A stretch of DNA of 64,000 nt from Actinomycetospora succinea (lineage in GTDB: Bacteria > Actinomycetota > Actinomycetes > Mycobacteriales > Pseudonocardiaceae), in the NCBI RefSeq assembly GCF_004363095.1, contig NZ_SNYO01000003.1, forward strand, positions 434,001 through 498,000, read 5' to 3'. The notes under the pieces are model-generated. The model ran no database searches. It worked only from the letters and a program-made list of their open reading frames with translations, and was not told the DNA's origin. How positions within the stretch are numbered: the stretch's first letter is position 1; each line of letters starts with the position of its first letter. Position numbers and translations under genes: made by a program. Below are positions 35,775 to 43,481 of the stretch, piece after piece.

Positions 35775-36638
35775 ATGGACGTCACCGAGTACGAGGCCCG
35801 GCGGACGACCGTCGACACACCCTCGGGGCAGGTCGGCTACATCGAGACCGGCGACCCGCAGGCACCGGCCGCGCTGTTCGTGCACGGAGTGATCGTCAAC
35901 AGCTACCTGTGGCGCCACCAGCTCGACGACCTGTCCGACCTGCGGCGCTGCATCGCGGTCGACCTGCTCGGGCACGGCCACTCGATCGCCCGCGGCAGCG
36001 ACCACTCGTTCACCGCGCAGGCCCGGATGCTCGCGGAGTTCCTCGACGCCCTCGGCATCGAGCAGGTCGACCTGATCGCCAACGACTCCGGCACCGGCAT
36101 CGCCCAGCTGTTCGCGGTCGCCGAACCCGACCGCGTCCGCACGCTGGCCCTGACCAACGGCGACGTGCACGACAACTGGCCACCGGCCGACTTCGCCGGC
36201 TTCGTCGACATGGTCCGCGACGGTGGGCTCGCCACCACTGTGCAGGCGATGCTCGACGACCCGCACCGCTACCGCGCAGCCGACGGGCTCGGCGGGGCGT
36301 ACGCCCGCCCGGACACTGTCAGCGACGACACGGTGACCGCCTACCTGCTGCCCTACCTGGACCGCCCGGACACCGTCGCCGGGCTGGAAGCGTTCATCCT
36401 CGCGTTCGACCCGGCCCAGACCGTCGCGGTGGAGAACGAGCTCAAGGCCCTGCATGTGCCGACCCTGGTGGTGTGGGGCACCGGCGACATCTTCTTCGAC
36501 GTCACCTGGTCGCACTGGCTCGCCCGCACCCTGCCCGACGTTCGCCGACGGACCGAGATTCCCGGCGCGCACCTGCTGCTGCCCGAGGAGTACCCCAGCC
36601 GACTCAACGCCGAGCTCCGCGACCACCTCACCCGCTGA
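35775..36638 (+). CDS. Alpha/beta-hydrolase with Asp nucleophile (dehalogenase/epoxide-hydrolase type)
   Basis: 287 aa. In the nucleophile elbow ANDSGTG the central residue is Asp, as in haloalkane dehalogenases and epoxide hydrolases, not Ser. Oxyanion loop FVHGVIVNSYLW, acid near WGTGDIFFD and His in GAHLLLPEE complete the triad. Its placement with alkylation-repair genes hints at removal of an alkylating haloalkane or epoxide (inference). 45-bp gap upstream; AAAGG ribosome site. Confidence 0.78.
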   Translation: MDVTEYEARRTTVDTPSGQVGYIETGDPQAPAALFVHGVIVNSYLWRHQLDDLSDLRRCIAVDLLGHGHSIARGSDHSFTAQARMLAEFLDALGIEQVDLIANDSGTGIAQLFAVAEPDRVRTLALTNGDVHDNWPPADFAGFVDMVRDGGLATTVQAMLDDPHRYRAADGLGGAYARPDTVSDDTVTAYLLPYLDRPDTVAGLEAFILAFDPAQTVAVENELKALHVPTLVVWGTGDIFFDVTWSHWLARTLPDVRRRTEIPGAHLLLPEEYPSRLNAELRDHLTR

Positions 36639-36694
36639 GCCGCACCGGCCGGTCCCGGCCCGCGACTTCGGTGGCCGGCCGGGACCGACGGCAT

Positions 36695-37048
36695 CTAGTG
36701 GTAGTAGTCGGTGCCGCGGGAGAGCTCGACGAACGCCGCCGGCTGATCCCCGACCGGCCAAGCGTCGTGCCCGCCGGGCAGCATCATCACCTCGCCGGCG
36801 TGGAAGTCCTGCTCACTGCCGTCGTCCATCCGCACCCGCAGGGTGCCTTCGACCATGACCGCCACGTGCGGCAACGGGCAGGTCGGGCTTCCCGCGTCGG
36901 GAGCCATGTCGATCGACCACCGCGCCCCGGGGTCGTAGCGCACCCGGGTGGCGGTCACCCCGTCCAGACTCACCGAGCGCTTCGCGACCCCCCCATGCCG
37001 GTCCTCCGCCGCATCATCGAAGGCGGCCTTCTGCATCACCGACGACAT
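36695..37048 (-). CDS. Small cupin-domain protein
   Basis: 117 aa single-cupin protein: PHVAVMVEGTLRVRMDDG and FHAGEVMMLPGGHDAW are the two cupin motifs, with His residues able to bind metal. The start is one base beyond the stop of the AdaA-AlkA gene and is preceded by GAGGGGGAG, so the two are co-translated. Function unknown; perhaps a sensor or isomerase. Confidence 0.8.
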   Translation of the reverse strand: MSSVMQKAAFDDAAEDRHGGVAKRSVSLDGVTATRVRYDPGARWSIDMAPDAGSPTCPLPHVAVMVEGTLRVRMDDGSEQDFHAGEVMMLPGGHDAWPVGDQPAAFVELSRGTDYYH

Positions 37049-37049
37049 C

Positions 37050-38576
37050 TCACTCCCCCTCGTCCGGCTCGAGGCCCGTTCGACCCGACCGGGCCACGTC
37101 TCGGTCCTCCGCGGCGGCGGCCCAGAGGTGCTCGGCGGCGTAGGCCCGCCACGGCGCCCATCGCGGCGACCGGTCGTCGAGGGAAGGCGTCCCGGTCACC
37201 CCGGCGCGGTGGGCTGCGGCGCGCAGGGAAGGTTCGTTGGGCGGAAACGCATCGGGATCACCCAGGGCGCGCATCGCGATCAGCTCGCCCGCGCTGGCGC
37301 CCAGGTCGGGCAGCGCAGCGAGCTGGGCGCGGGCCTGCTCCCGATCCGCGCCGAGCCCGAGCTCGATCTCGCCCTCGGCGAGCGCGGCGATGAGCGCGTC
37401 CATCACCAGGGCACGCGGGGCGGGTAGCGCCCGCACGTGCGGCGCGCACGCACTCAGGGACTCGGGGGTGGGAAACAGGTGGGTCAGCGTCCCCTGCGGA
37501 TCGAAGCCGTCCGGTAGCCGGTCACCGTGCACCGCGACCAGGCGCGCGCAATGCGCGCTGCTCGCGGACTCCGAGAGGTGCTGACCGAGCGCGACCCGCA
37601 GCGCCAGCTCACGGGGGTCGACGGTCTGGGGCATCCGCAGCCCGGGCCGGCGCGCGATCAGGGCCGCCAGCGATGGATCGGCGGCGAGCACCTCGTCGAT
37701 CGCGACCGGGTCGGCGTCGAGGTCGAGCAGGCGCCGGCAGCGGTGGATGGCCTGCGGGAGGTCGCGCAGGTCCTGCAAGGTCAGCCGACAGGAGACGTGG
37801 TCATCGAACGGACGCAGGGACACCACCGCGACGCCGTGGGGCAGGCGCACCGAGCGCCGGTAGACCCCGTCGCGCCACTCCTCCACGCCGGCGACGGCTT
37901 CCCGGCCCAGGTGGTCGAACAGCGCGTCTGCGGCGAACGGCACCCGCACCGGCAGCCGCAGCCGCAGCGCCGGCGCCGGCGCCCCGGGCGCCTCGGACGT
38001 CTCGGAGTCGGCCGGGACCGTGCGACGACGCAGCTCGGTCGGGGTGCTCGCGTAGACCTCTTTGAGCGTGCCGTTGAACGCCCTGATGCTGGCGAACCCG
38101 GCGGCCGCGGCGATCTCGGTCATCGGCAGGGCCGTGGTCTCGATCAGCGTGCGCGCGGTCTGAGCACGCTGCGCCCGGGCGATGGCGGCCGGGCCGGCAC
38201 CGAGCTCGGCGCGGACCTGCCGCTCGACCTGTCGCGTGCTGTATCCGAGCTGGGCGGCCAGGCCGGTTACCCCGTCCCGATCGACCACGCCGTCCGCGAT
38301 CAGCCGCATCGCCCGCGCCACCACGTCGCCGCGCTCGTTCCAGTGTGGTGACCCCGGCGAGGTGTCGGGCCGGCAGCGCTTGCACGCGCGGAACCCGCCC
38401 TGCTGGGCCGCGGCCGAGCTCGCGAAGAAGCGGACGTTCGATGCCTTCGGCGGCGCCGAGGAGCAGCTCGGACGGCAGTAGATGCCGGTGGTCGTGACCG
38501 CGAAGTAGAACCAGCCGTCGAAGCGCGCATCGCGCGCGCGGACCGCGCGCAGACACCCCTGCACGTCCTGGATCAC
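37050..38576 (-). CDS. AdaA-AlkA fusion: methyl-sensing activator with DNA glycosylase domain
   Basis: 508 aa. Residues 1-75: Ada zinc domain with all four Cys (34, 38, 65, 68), Cys34 being the expected methyl acceptor. Residues 80-170: AraC-type helix-turn-helix (LAAQLGYSTRQVERQV, EIAAAAGFASIRAFN). Residues 190 to the end: AlkA-like 3-methyladenine glycosylase. In the glycosylase the position of the catalytic Asp (normally DLGLR after FPA) reads FPPNEPSLR, so Glu seems to replace it. GTG start 38576 behind GGAGGGTGAG. Likely activator of the repair block after phosphotriester methylation. Confidence 0.85.
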   Translation of the reverse strand: MIQDVQGCLRAVRARDARFDGWFYFAVTTTGIYCRPSCSSAPPKASNVRFFASSAAAQQGGFRACKRCRPDTSPGSPHWNERGDVVARAMRLIADGVVDRDGVTGLAAQLGYSTRQVERQVRAELGAGPAAIARAQRAQTARTLIETTALPMTEIAAAAGFASIRAFNGTLKEVYASTPTELRRRTVPADSETSEAPGAPAPALRLRLPVRVPFAADALFDHLGREAVAGVEEWRDGVYRRSVRLPHGVAVVSLRPFDDHVSCRLTLQDLRDLPQAIHRCRRLLDLDADPVAIDEVLAADPSLAALIARRPGLRMPQTVDPRELALRVALGQHLSESASSAHCARLVAVHGDRLPDGFDPQGTLTHLFPTPESLSACAPHVRALPAPRALVMDALIAALAEGEIELGLGADREQARAQLAALPDLGASAGELIAMRALGDPDAFPPNEPSLRAAAHRAGVTGTPSLDDRSPRWAPWRAYAAEHLWAAAAEDRDVARSGRTGLEPDEGE

Positions 38577-38733
38577 GACCTCACCCTCCCAGGCCTCCCC
38601 AGCCCGTCGTAGCAGAAAAACGACATCCCCCTCGCACGCAGGTGGGTGTCGGTTTCCTGCCAGCAACCGCGGCGGGACGCGCGGCACGGTGAGAGCCGCA
38701 CGCCGTGAGACGCCTCGAGAAGGGAGCGGCGCG

Positions 38734-39183
38734 ATGCCCCAGGACATCCAGCAGAACAAGGACGTCGCCGTCCGGTGGTTCACCGAGTACTGGGCCAAGG
38801 GCAACCCGGACGTCGTCGACGAGCTCGCCACCGACGACATCCTGTTCAGCTACCCCATGCACGGAGAGCGCCGCGGCAAGCAAGCGGTCAAGCAGTGCCT
38901 GATCGACTTCACCGAGGCCTTCCCCGACATGAGCTTCGCCGTCGTCAGCGACCTGGTCGCCGAGGGCGAGTACGTCGTGGGCCGCTGGGAGGGCGGCGGC
39001 ACCCACACCGGCCCCGCCTTCGACGACCTGCCCGTGGGATCCCTGCCGGCCAACACCGGGCGGAAGATTCACTTCACCGGCACCACCGTCTACCGCATCG
39101 TCGACGGCAAGATCGCCGAGGAGATCGGCGAGGAGGGCGCCCTCACCGCCCTGCAGCAGCTCGGACTCGCCCCCGAGAAGTAG
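38734..39183 (+). CDS. SnoaL-like ester cyclase / NTF2-fold protein
   Basis: 149 aa. NTF2-like cone fold: NKDVAVRWFTEYWAKGNPDVVDEL opening, RGKQAVKQCLIDFTEAFPD, WEGGGTHTG and the closing KIAEEIGEEG. Family members include polyketide cyclases and many unknowns. AGGGAG lies seven bases before the ATG. Divergent from the AdaA-AlkA gene across 157 bp that hold an imperfect inverted repeat (38621-38651, arms starting CGACA). Followed by a strong hairpin. Confidence 0.75.
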   Translation: MPQDIQQNKDVAVRWFTEYWAKGNPDVVDELATDDILFSYPMHGERRGKQAVKQCLIDFTEAFPDMSFAVVSDLVAEGEYVVGRWEGGGTHTGPAFDDLPVGSLPANTGRKIHFTGTTVYRIVDGKIAEEIGEEGALTALQQLGLAPEK

Positions 39184-39195
39184 CCGGCGGTCCTC

Positions 39196-39231
39196 GGCGC
39201 GCGGCCGACTCTTCCGGGCCGGCCGCGCGCC
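39196..39231 (+). terminator. Hairpin after SnoaL-like gene
   Basis: GGCGCGCGGCCG and CGGCCGCGCGCC, perfect 12-bp arms with a 12-base loop, 12 bp after the stop codon. No T-run; GC-rich actinobacterial terminators often lack one. Confidence 0.6.
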
Positions 39232-39274
39232 GTGCCCGCCTCCAGAACCCTTTCCCGAGGAAGGCCTCTTTCGC

Positions 39275-40295
39275 ATGCCTCCGCCCACCGACTTCGAGAC
39301 CTACGACCTCGGCGACCTTCCGCTCGCCAACGGCACGACCCTCCCCGGCGCCACCCTGGCCTACACGACCCACGGCACCCTCAACGCCGACAGGTCGAAC
39401 GCCGTGCTGTTCCCGACCTGGTTCTCGGCGTACCACACCGACAACGAGTGGGCCCTCGGCGAGGGAAAGACCCTCGACGACTACTTCGTGATCATGCCCA
39501 ACCAGCTCGGCAACGGACTGTCGTCCTCGCCCAGCAACACCCCCGCGCCCCACGGCGGCGCCGACTTCCCCGCCCTGTCGATGCGCGACCAGGTCACCGC
39601 ACAGCACCGGCTCGTCACCGAGAACTTCGGTCTCGAGCGTCTCGCGCTGGTCATCGGCTCCTCGATGGGCGCCGGACAGACCTGGCAATGGGCCGTCAGC
39701 CACCCCGAGATGGTCGACCGGGCCGCCCCCCATCGTCGGATCGCCGAAGACCAGCGAGCACAACCGCGTGTTCCTGGCCAGCCTGCGCGCCGCGCTCACC
39801 ACCGACCAGGTCTTCACCGCTGGGCGCTACGACCCCGACAAGCCCCCCACCGACGGGCTCCGGGCTTTCGCCCGGGTCTACGCCGGCTGGGGATTCTCGC
39901 AGGCCTTCTACTGGCAACAGGCCTACCGCAACCTCGGCTTCACCTCCCTCGAGGAATTCCTCACCGGCTTCTGGGAAGCGTTCTTCCTCGACGGCCGCGA
40001 CCCCAACAACCTGCTCACCATGGTCGGCGCGTGGGACGCCGCCGACGTGGGTCAAACCCCCGGGTTCGACGGCGACACCGAAGCCGCGCTGCGCACGATC
40101 CGCTGCCCCGTGCTCGACCTGCCATGCCGCACCGACCTCTACTTCCCGCCCGAGGACGAACAGCACTGGTCCCAGTTCGTGGCCCACGGCCAGGTCCAGG
40201 TCATCCCCAGCATCTACGGCCACTTCGCCGGACTCGGCGCCGACCCCGACGCCGTCGAGTTCATCGACCACGCCCTGCGCAAGTTTCTCGGCTGA
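39275..40295 (+). pseudogene. MetX-like alpha/beta-hydrolase with a frameshift
   Basis: Two consecutive frames together make one homoserine-acetyltransferase-like hydrolase of about 339 aa. The first carries SNAVLFPTWFSAYH, the nucleophile region GSSMGAGQTWQWA and ends sensibly at VDRAAP near 39733. The protein continues one base out of phase as IVGSPKTSEHNR, then VFLASLRAALTTDQ to LRKFLG. An extra C in a run of six Cs (39727-39732) explains the shift. It could be a real inactivation or a base-calling slip in the run. Catalytic His region GHFAGLG is in the second part. Confidence 0.8.
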
Positions 40296-40304
40296 ACACC
40301 GTGA

Positions 40305-40339
40305 CCTCCGCGGCCCGCCGCCAAGGCCGGCCGCGGAGG
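40305..40339 (+). terminator. Hairpin after frameshifted hydrolase
   Basis: CCTCCGCGGCC and GGCCGCGGAGG, perfect 11-bp arms with a 13-base loop, nine bases after the stop. Confidence 0.6.
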
Positions 40340-40390
40340 TGTCGGCCTCCGGGCGCAAACCGGCCATGAAGCTCCGGGGTTCACGGGAGC

Positions 40391-40951
40391 GTGACCCTCC
40401 CAGCCGAACCTCTCGCACCAGTGGCCCACGACGAGCTCGACCTGCTGATCGCCCTGCTCGACGAGCTCCGCCCCGAGGTCCTGGGCATCGGGCACGGCCG
40501 CGACACCACCGCGACGCGACGGGCACACCTCGCCGCTCAGCGATGGGAGGCACGCGGAGGTCACCTGGCCGCCCTCGTGTCATGGCCGGACACGGCCGCC
40601 TCCTGGCTCCGCCAGGCCACGAAACTGACCGAGGACGCCGACACCTGGCTCATCGCCGACCACCCCACTGGATGGGCCGGGATCGGGCCCCGCCTGGCCG
40701 ACGACGGCCGCTGGAGCGCCACCCGCACCGTGGCGTTCAGCTCGCTGGCCCACCCGGACCTTCCCCGCCTGGCAGGTGCCGCCGCCACGGAAGGCGTCCA
40801 CGGCGCGTACGGAGCCGAGGCGCCTGCGTACTCACGAAGGAACATGGCGTCCGCAGACGGAGCCGGTGCCTGGGTGTTCCGTCACGGCCTCTTGATCCAC
40901 CGGCCCGCCCCTCCCTGCGGGGACAGCAAGGCTCGTCGCCAACTCGTCTGA
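40391..40951 (+). CDS. Hypothetical protein, actinobacterial type
   Basis: 186 aa, GTG start behind GGGAGC. A well-ordered middle (HLAALVSWPDTAASWLRQA, WLIADHPTGWAGIGPRLADD, RTVAFSSLAHPDLPRLAG) suggests a real folded domain with alternating strands and helices. I do not recognise the family with confidence; it may be related to periplasmic-binding-type folds but no signal peptide is seen. Last gene of cassette C, ending 70 bp before the left arm of att-like site 4. Confidence 0.55.
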   Translation: MTLPAEPLAPVAHDELDLLIALLDELRPEVLGIGHGRDTTATRRAHLAAQRWEARGGHLAALVSWPDTAASWLRQATKLTEDADTWLIADHPTGWAGIGPRLADDGRWSATRTVAFSSLAHPDLPRLAGAAATEGVHGAYGAEAPAYSRRNMASADGAGAWVFRHGLLIHRPAPPCGDSKARRQLV

Positions 40952-41020
40952 GACGTCCCGAGCGCGTCAGCACGTCGAGCCGATAACCCAATCAACCAGT
41001 GCGACGGAAGGCGCCGCCGA

Positions 41021-41254
41021 GCACCGCCTCGGTTTCGCGTCACGTCTGAACACGGAAGATCACGGCGGGCAGCCATTACCGCAGCTCAAAGTGGGTGGAG
41101 ACGAAGGGAATCGAACCCTCAACCCCGCCTTGCAAAGATGGACGACCACGTAGCCCAGGGCCTCTACCAGCACCGACGTCTCGCGCGCGTTCACTCGGCC
41201 CTCCGCTGCATCGCCGGTAGCCCTCGTTTCGTGCCACGAGGCGTGCCACGGCAC
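41021..41254 (-). repeat. Att-like site 4: tRNA-Ala(UGC) 3' half with both arms
   Basis: Core 41094-41140 matches sites 1-3 except for one missing C in the anticodon-stem region. Left arm (TTCGCGTCACGTCTGAACAC) is closest to that of site 3; right arm ends with CGTGCCACGAGGCGTGCCACG, closest to site 1. Marks the junction between cassette C and element D. The following 41255-41598 holds no gene that I can support. Confidence 0.8.
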
Positions 41255-41598
41255 AGAGCTGCACGGGGCGCGGGTGCAGCGGTAGGGCCGGCGGTCGTTA
41301 CCGCGAGCGGAGCGCGGGGTCGAGGCCGGCGTCTGCTGCCGAGTCGGCCAGCCACTTGAGACGCAGAGGGCGTAGATCTGTCGCGGGCCGTGCCGTGCGC
41401 GACTCGCGTCGACTCCAGCTGGATCGGCTCCGAGCTGGGCCGAAGCTGCTCGGCGCTCGCCCAGCTCAATTCGGCCCTCCCCCATGGGAGACGGGCCTGA
41501 CGACGACCCGGGCCTGATCAACAGTTACGGCATCTCGGCCTCCGCTTCCGAGCTGTAAGCCCGGGCGTGACCCAGTTGGATTGGCGGAGCGGAGCGCC

Positions 41599-42501
41599 CT
41601 ACCGCACCGACCAAGAGCGAGTGCGAGCCATGGGAGGTCGCGCAACATCCCGTCCGGCATCAGGCAGAGTTGCGCTCTCCGCCTGAGGACGTGGCATGAC
41701 CAGGTTCTCGCAAGTCACGACCCAGCCACCCCCCTCGTCCACATGTTCGGGTCCCTGATGCCGCATCGCCACGGCCCAACCGTTGGAGACGAAGACGGGC
41801 ATAGCTTGTTGAGACAGCGGGACCGGACCACGACGGCCTGGGGTGACCAGATTGCACGCGAAGCCAGCGTCCGTCCCTGTGGGATCGCGTTCGTGCAGCG
41901 CCACCAATGCTTCGTCGCCGATGCCGACACTCATTGAGCGCTCTATCGCCCCAGCCAGAACCTGCTGCATTGCCACACGATTCCTGTATAGCCTAGAGAT
42001 CGAATTTTGGATCAGTCGCCTCGCTGGCCGCGTGAGGTTCCCGCCGATCGCCTCGACGATCTCCCCTTCGAACGCGCACGCTTGAACAACGAACTTTTCC
42101 CTCGGCGCTGACAGCATCTGCCCGTTGTCGTCGTACATGTTCGTGATCCTGAGCCAATGCGGAGCATTCTTGATGTAGCCGATGCCCATCAGGGTAAGCC
42201 GCTCGTGACCGGGCGAGAACGGTAAGGAGTCCAGCTCTTCGGCAAGTTGGCCGAAGTCGATCAGCCCAGCATTCTCCTGCTGAGCCACTCTTTCTGCAAA
42301 CCATTCTAGTGTCGGCTTACTCTTCCGTTCGTGCAACACGGAGGCGGGTCCGGTGAATCCCCAGATCATCTTGAAAAGATCGCTTCCCCAGGTCATCAAC
42401 TTCGTACGGTCGCTCTCTATGAGCGTTCTTCCATCGGTTATCCGCCTATCGGCAGCCACAGCCACGTAGTCCGAGCAGCCGAAGAACAGCACTAGGGTCA
42501 T
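41599..42501 (-). CDS. Proteasome-like (Ntn-hydrolase-type) protein of unknown role
   Basis: 300 aa. The start MTLVLFFGCSDYVAVAADRR followed by ITDG and DRTKLMTWGSDLFKMIWGFTG resembles proteasome beta subunits and other Ntn hydrolases (nucleophile Thr at position 2, AADRR, then Lys); the rest shows no clear motif. GC content in 41900-42450 is visibly lower than around it, a sign of transfer. GAAGGG precedes the ATG. The proposed fold is by pattern only; the second half is unrecognised. Confidence 0.6.
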   Translation of the reverse strand: MTLVLFFGCSDYVAVAADRRITDGRTLIESDRTKLMTWGSDLFKMIWGFTGPASVLHERKSKPTLEWFAERVAQQENAGLIDFGQLAEELDSLPFSPGHERLTLMGIGYIKNAPHWLRITNMYDDNGQMLSAPREKFVVQACAFEGEIVEAIGGNLTRPARRLIQNSISRLYRNRVAMQQVLAGAIERSMSVGIGDEALVALHERDPTGTDAGFACNLVTPGRRGPVPLSQQAMPVFVSNGWAVAMRHQGPEHVDEGGGWVVTCENLVMPRPQAESATLPDAGRDVARPPMARTRSWSVR

Positions 42502-42633
42502 GCCAGCCCTTCCGTCGGTACTGCGGCCCAGCGTCGCACTAGCCCTCCCGGATCAGGTCTAGCACCGGTCCAGTGTCGGCCTGGCCCCGGCCCGCCGAAT
42601 CGGAGCGGGAGGCCAGGGCCGAGAGGCCGTGGC

Positions 42634-42661
42634 GGGGCGCGGGGCGCGGGGCGCGGGGCGC
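42634..42661. repeat. Short tandem repeat
   Basis: Four perfect copies of the 7-mer GGGGCGC in the 217-bp gap between the proteasome-like gene and the broken NUDIX gene. No further feature is seen in that gap. Confidence 0.8.
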
Positions 42662-42718
42662 TGCCTTGAAGTTGAAGAGGTGTATCCGGCAGGTGCGGGT
42701 CGCGAGGACTCGGAATCA

Positions 42719-43130
42719 TCAGCCGCGGGAGTTGGCTGAGACCTGCTCGAGGTATTGACGGGCAGGGCCGAACAGAGTGGGCCCGAGAAGTTGCAGCGCC
42801 ACAGACGTGGGCCGCCAATATCTGGCGGCTACCTCGCCGCGAGCGTTCTCAGTGACCGAGCCCGTCCAGCCGGACGATGAGGCGGGTTCAGCGGCCACAT
42901 AGGCGATTCGAACTTCAGTGACTGGATGTGGTCGCTCGCCGAGGACTCGTATCGCACGAACGCGGTGGCCTGTCTCTTCCTCGGTTTCGCGTACCGCGGC
43001 CTGCTCGACGGTTTCGCCGGGCTCGACCTTGCCCCCCGGGGAAGGCGACCGGCGGACGGCGGTCGGGGCGTTCGATCAGCAGGACTCCCAGTGAACTGGT
43101 CACGACCGCCAACGCAACAGTCGCGGTCAC
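42719..43130 (-). pseudogene. NUDIX hydrolase with a frameshift
   Basis: From a GTG at 43130 the frame reads VLLIERPDRRPPVAFPGG; the next part of the Nudix box (KVEPGETVEQAAVRETEEET) is one base out of phase, and the protein then continues through RVLGERPHPVTEVRIAYVAA to a TGA at 42719. An extra base in a run of six Cs on the plus strand (about 43032-43037) accounts for this. The upstream GTGA overlap with the 94-aa gene shows it was once a normal coupled gene. A sequencing slip is possible. Confidence 0.75.
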
Positions 43131-43411
43131 GAGGAGCGCTGCAGGTCGCGAAGCGCGGCCAGGGTGCGGTCGATGCTTGCGAGCACGTTGGGGGGTTCGG
43201 GCTGAGCATGGTCCAAGTCAGCGCGAAGTAGCGTCCAGGACGCGCGATGTGCGGTGTCGTCGAATCCGCCCAGAACGTGCAGTGCTGCCTCGGCGTGGCG
43301 GTCGCCGTCAAGGGCGGCCGTGAATAGCCGACCGATCGCGTCCCGCGCGCCGCGGGGGGCGCCGGCCTTGAGGTAGTCGGTGTCACAGGTACTCATGCGG
43401 TGGGTGGTCAT
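43127..43411 (-). CDS. Hypothetical protein coupled to NUDIX gene
   Basis: 94 aa, helical and polar (GARDAIGRLFTAALDGDRHAEAALHVLGG, RTLAALRDLQRSS). No family recognised. Its TGA overlaps the GTG of the NUDIX gene, and it begins 24 bp beyond a strong hairpin that ends the sigma-factor transcript. It may be a small regulator or a substrate-specific helper of the NUDIX protein. Confidence 0.5.
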   Translation of the reverse strand: MTTHRMSTCDTDYLKAGAPRGARDAIGRLFTAALDGDRHAEAALHVLGGFDDTAHRASWTLLRADLDHAQPEPPNVLASIDRTLAALRDLQRSS

Positions 43412-43434
43412 GTTGGTTGGACGCAGCTCGCGGG

Positions 43435-43475
43435 CTCGCCGTTCCCACCGTCGCGGAGGAGGTGGGAACGGCGAG
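43435..43475 (-). terminator. Terminator-like hairpin after sigma-factor gene
   Basis: CTCGCCGTTCCCACC and GGTGGGAACGGCGAG form perfect 15-bp arms with an 11-base loop, seven bases beyond the stop of the minus-strand ECF sigma gene. Confidence 0.7.
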
Positions 43476-43481
43476 CAACCG

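Larger units (their letters stand above)
31381..41093. mobile_element. Cassette C: att-flanked alkylation-repair segment without integrase
   Basis: 9.7 kb between att-like sites 3 and 4. It contains a coherent set of DNA-alkylation repair genes plus a few metabolic genes, and no recombinase. Ends match the other cassettes. Confidence 0.65.

Noticed and set aside
39768-40295. Independent 175-aa gene with its own ATG
   Set aside because: It continues the alpha/beta-hydrolase begun at 39275; the ATG lies inside conserved sequence and lacks a ribosome site.
41060-41521. Integrase C-terminus reading into att-like site 4
   Set aside because: Minus-strand frames cross the right arms of several sites, but none keeps the Arg-His-Arg-Tyr motifs of tyrosine recombinases, and they change frame between copies.
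42634-42661. GGGGCGC tandem repeat as a regulatory or recombination site
   Set aside because: Simple slippage-prone repeat in a gene-poor gap, with no partner sequence elsewhere.
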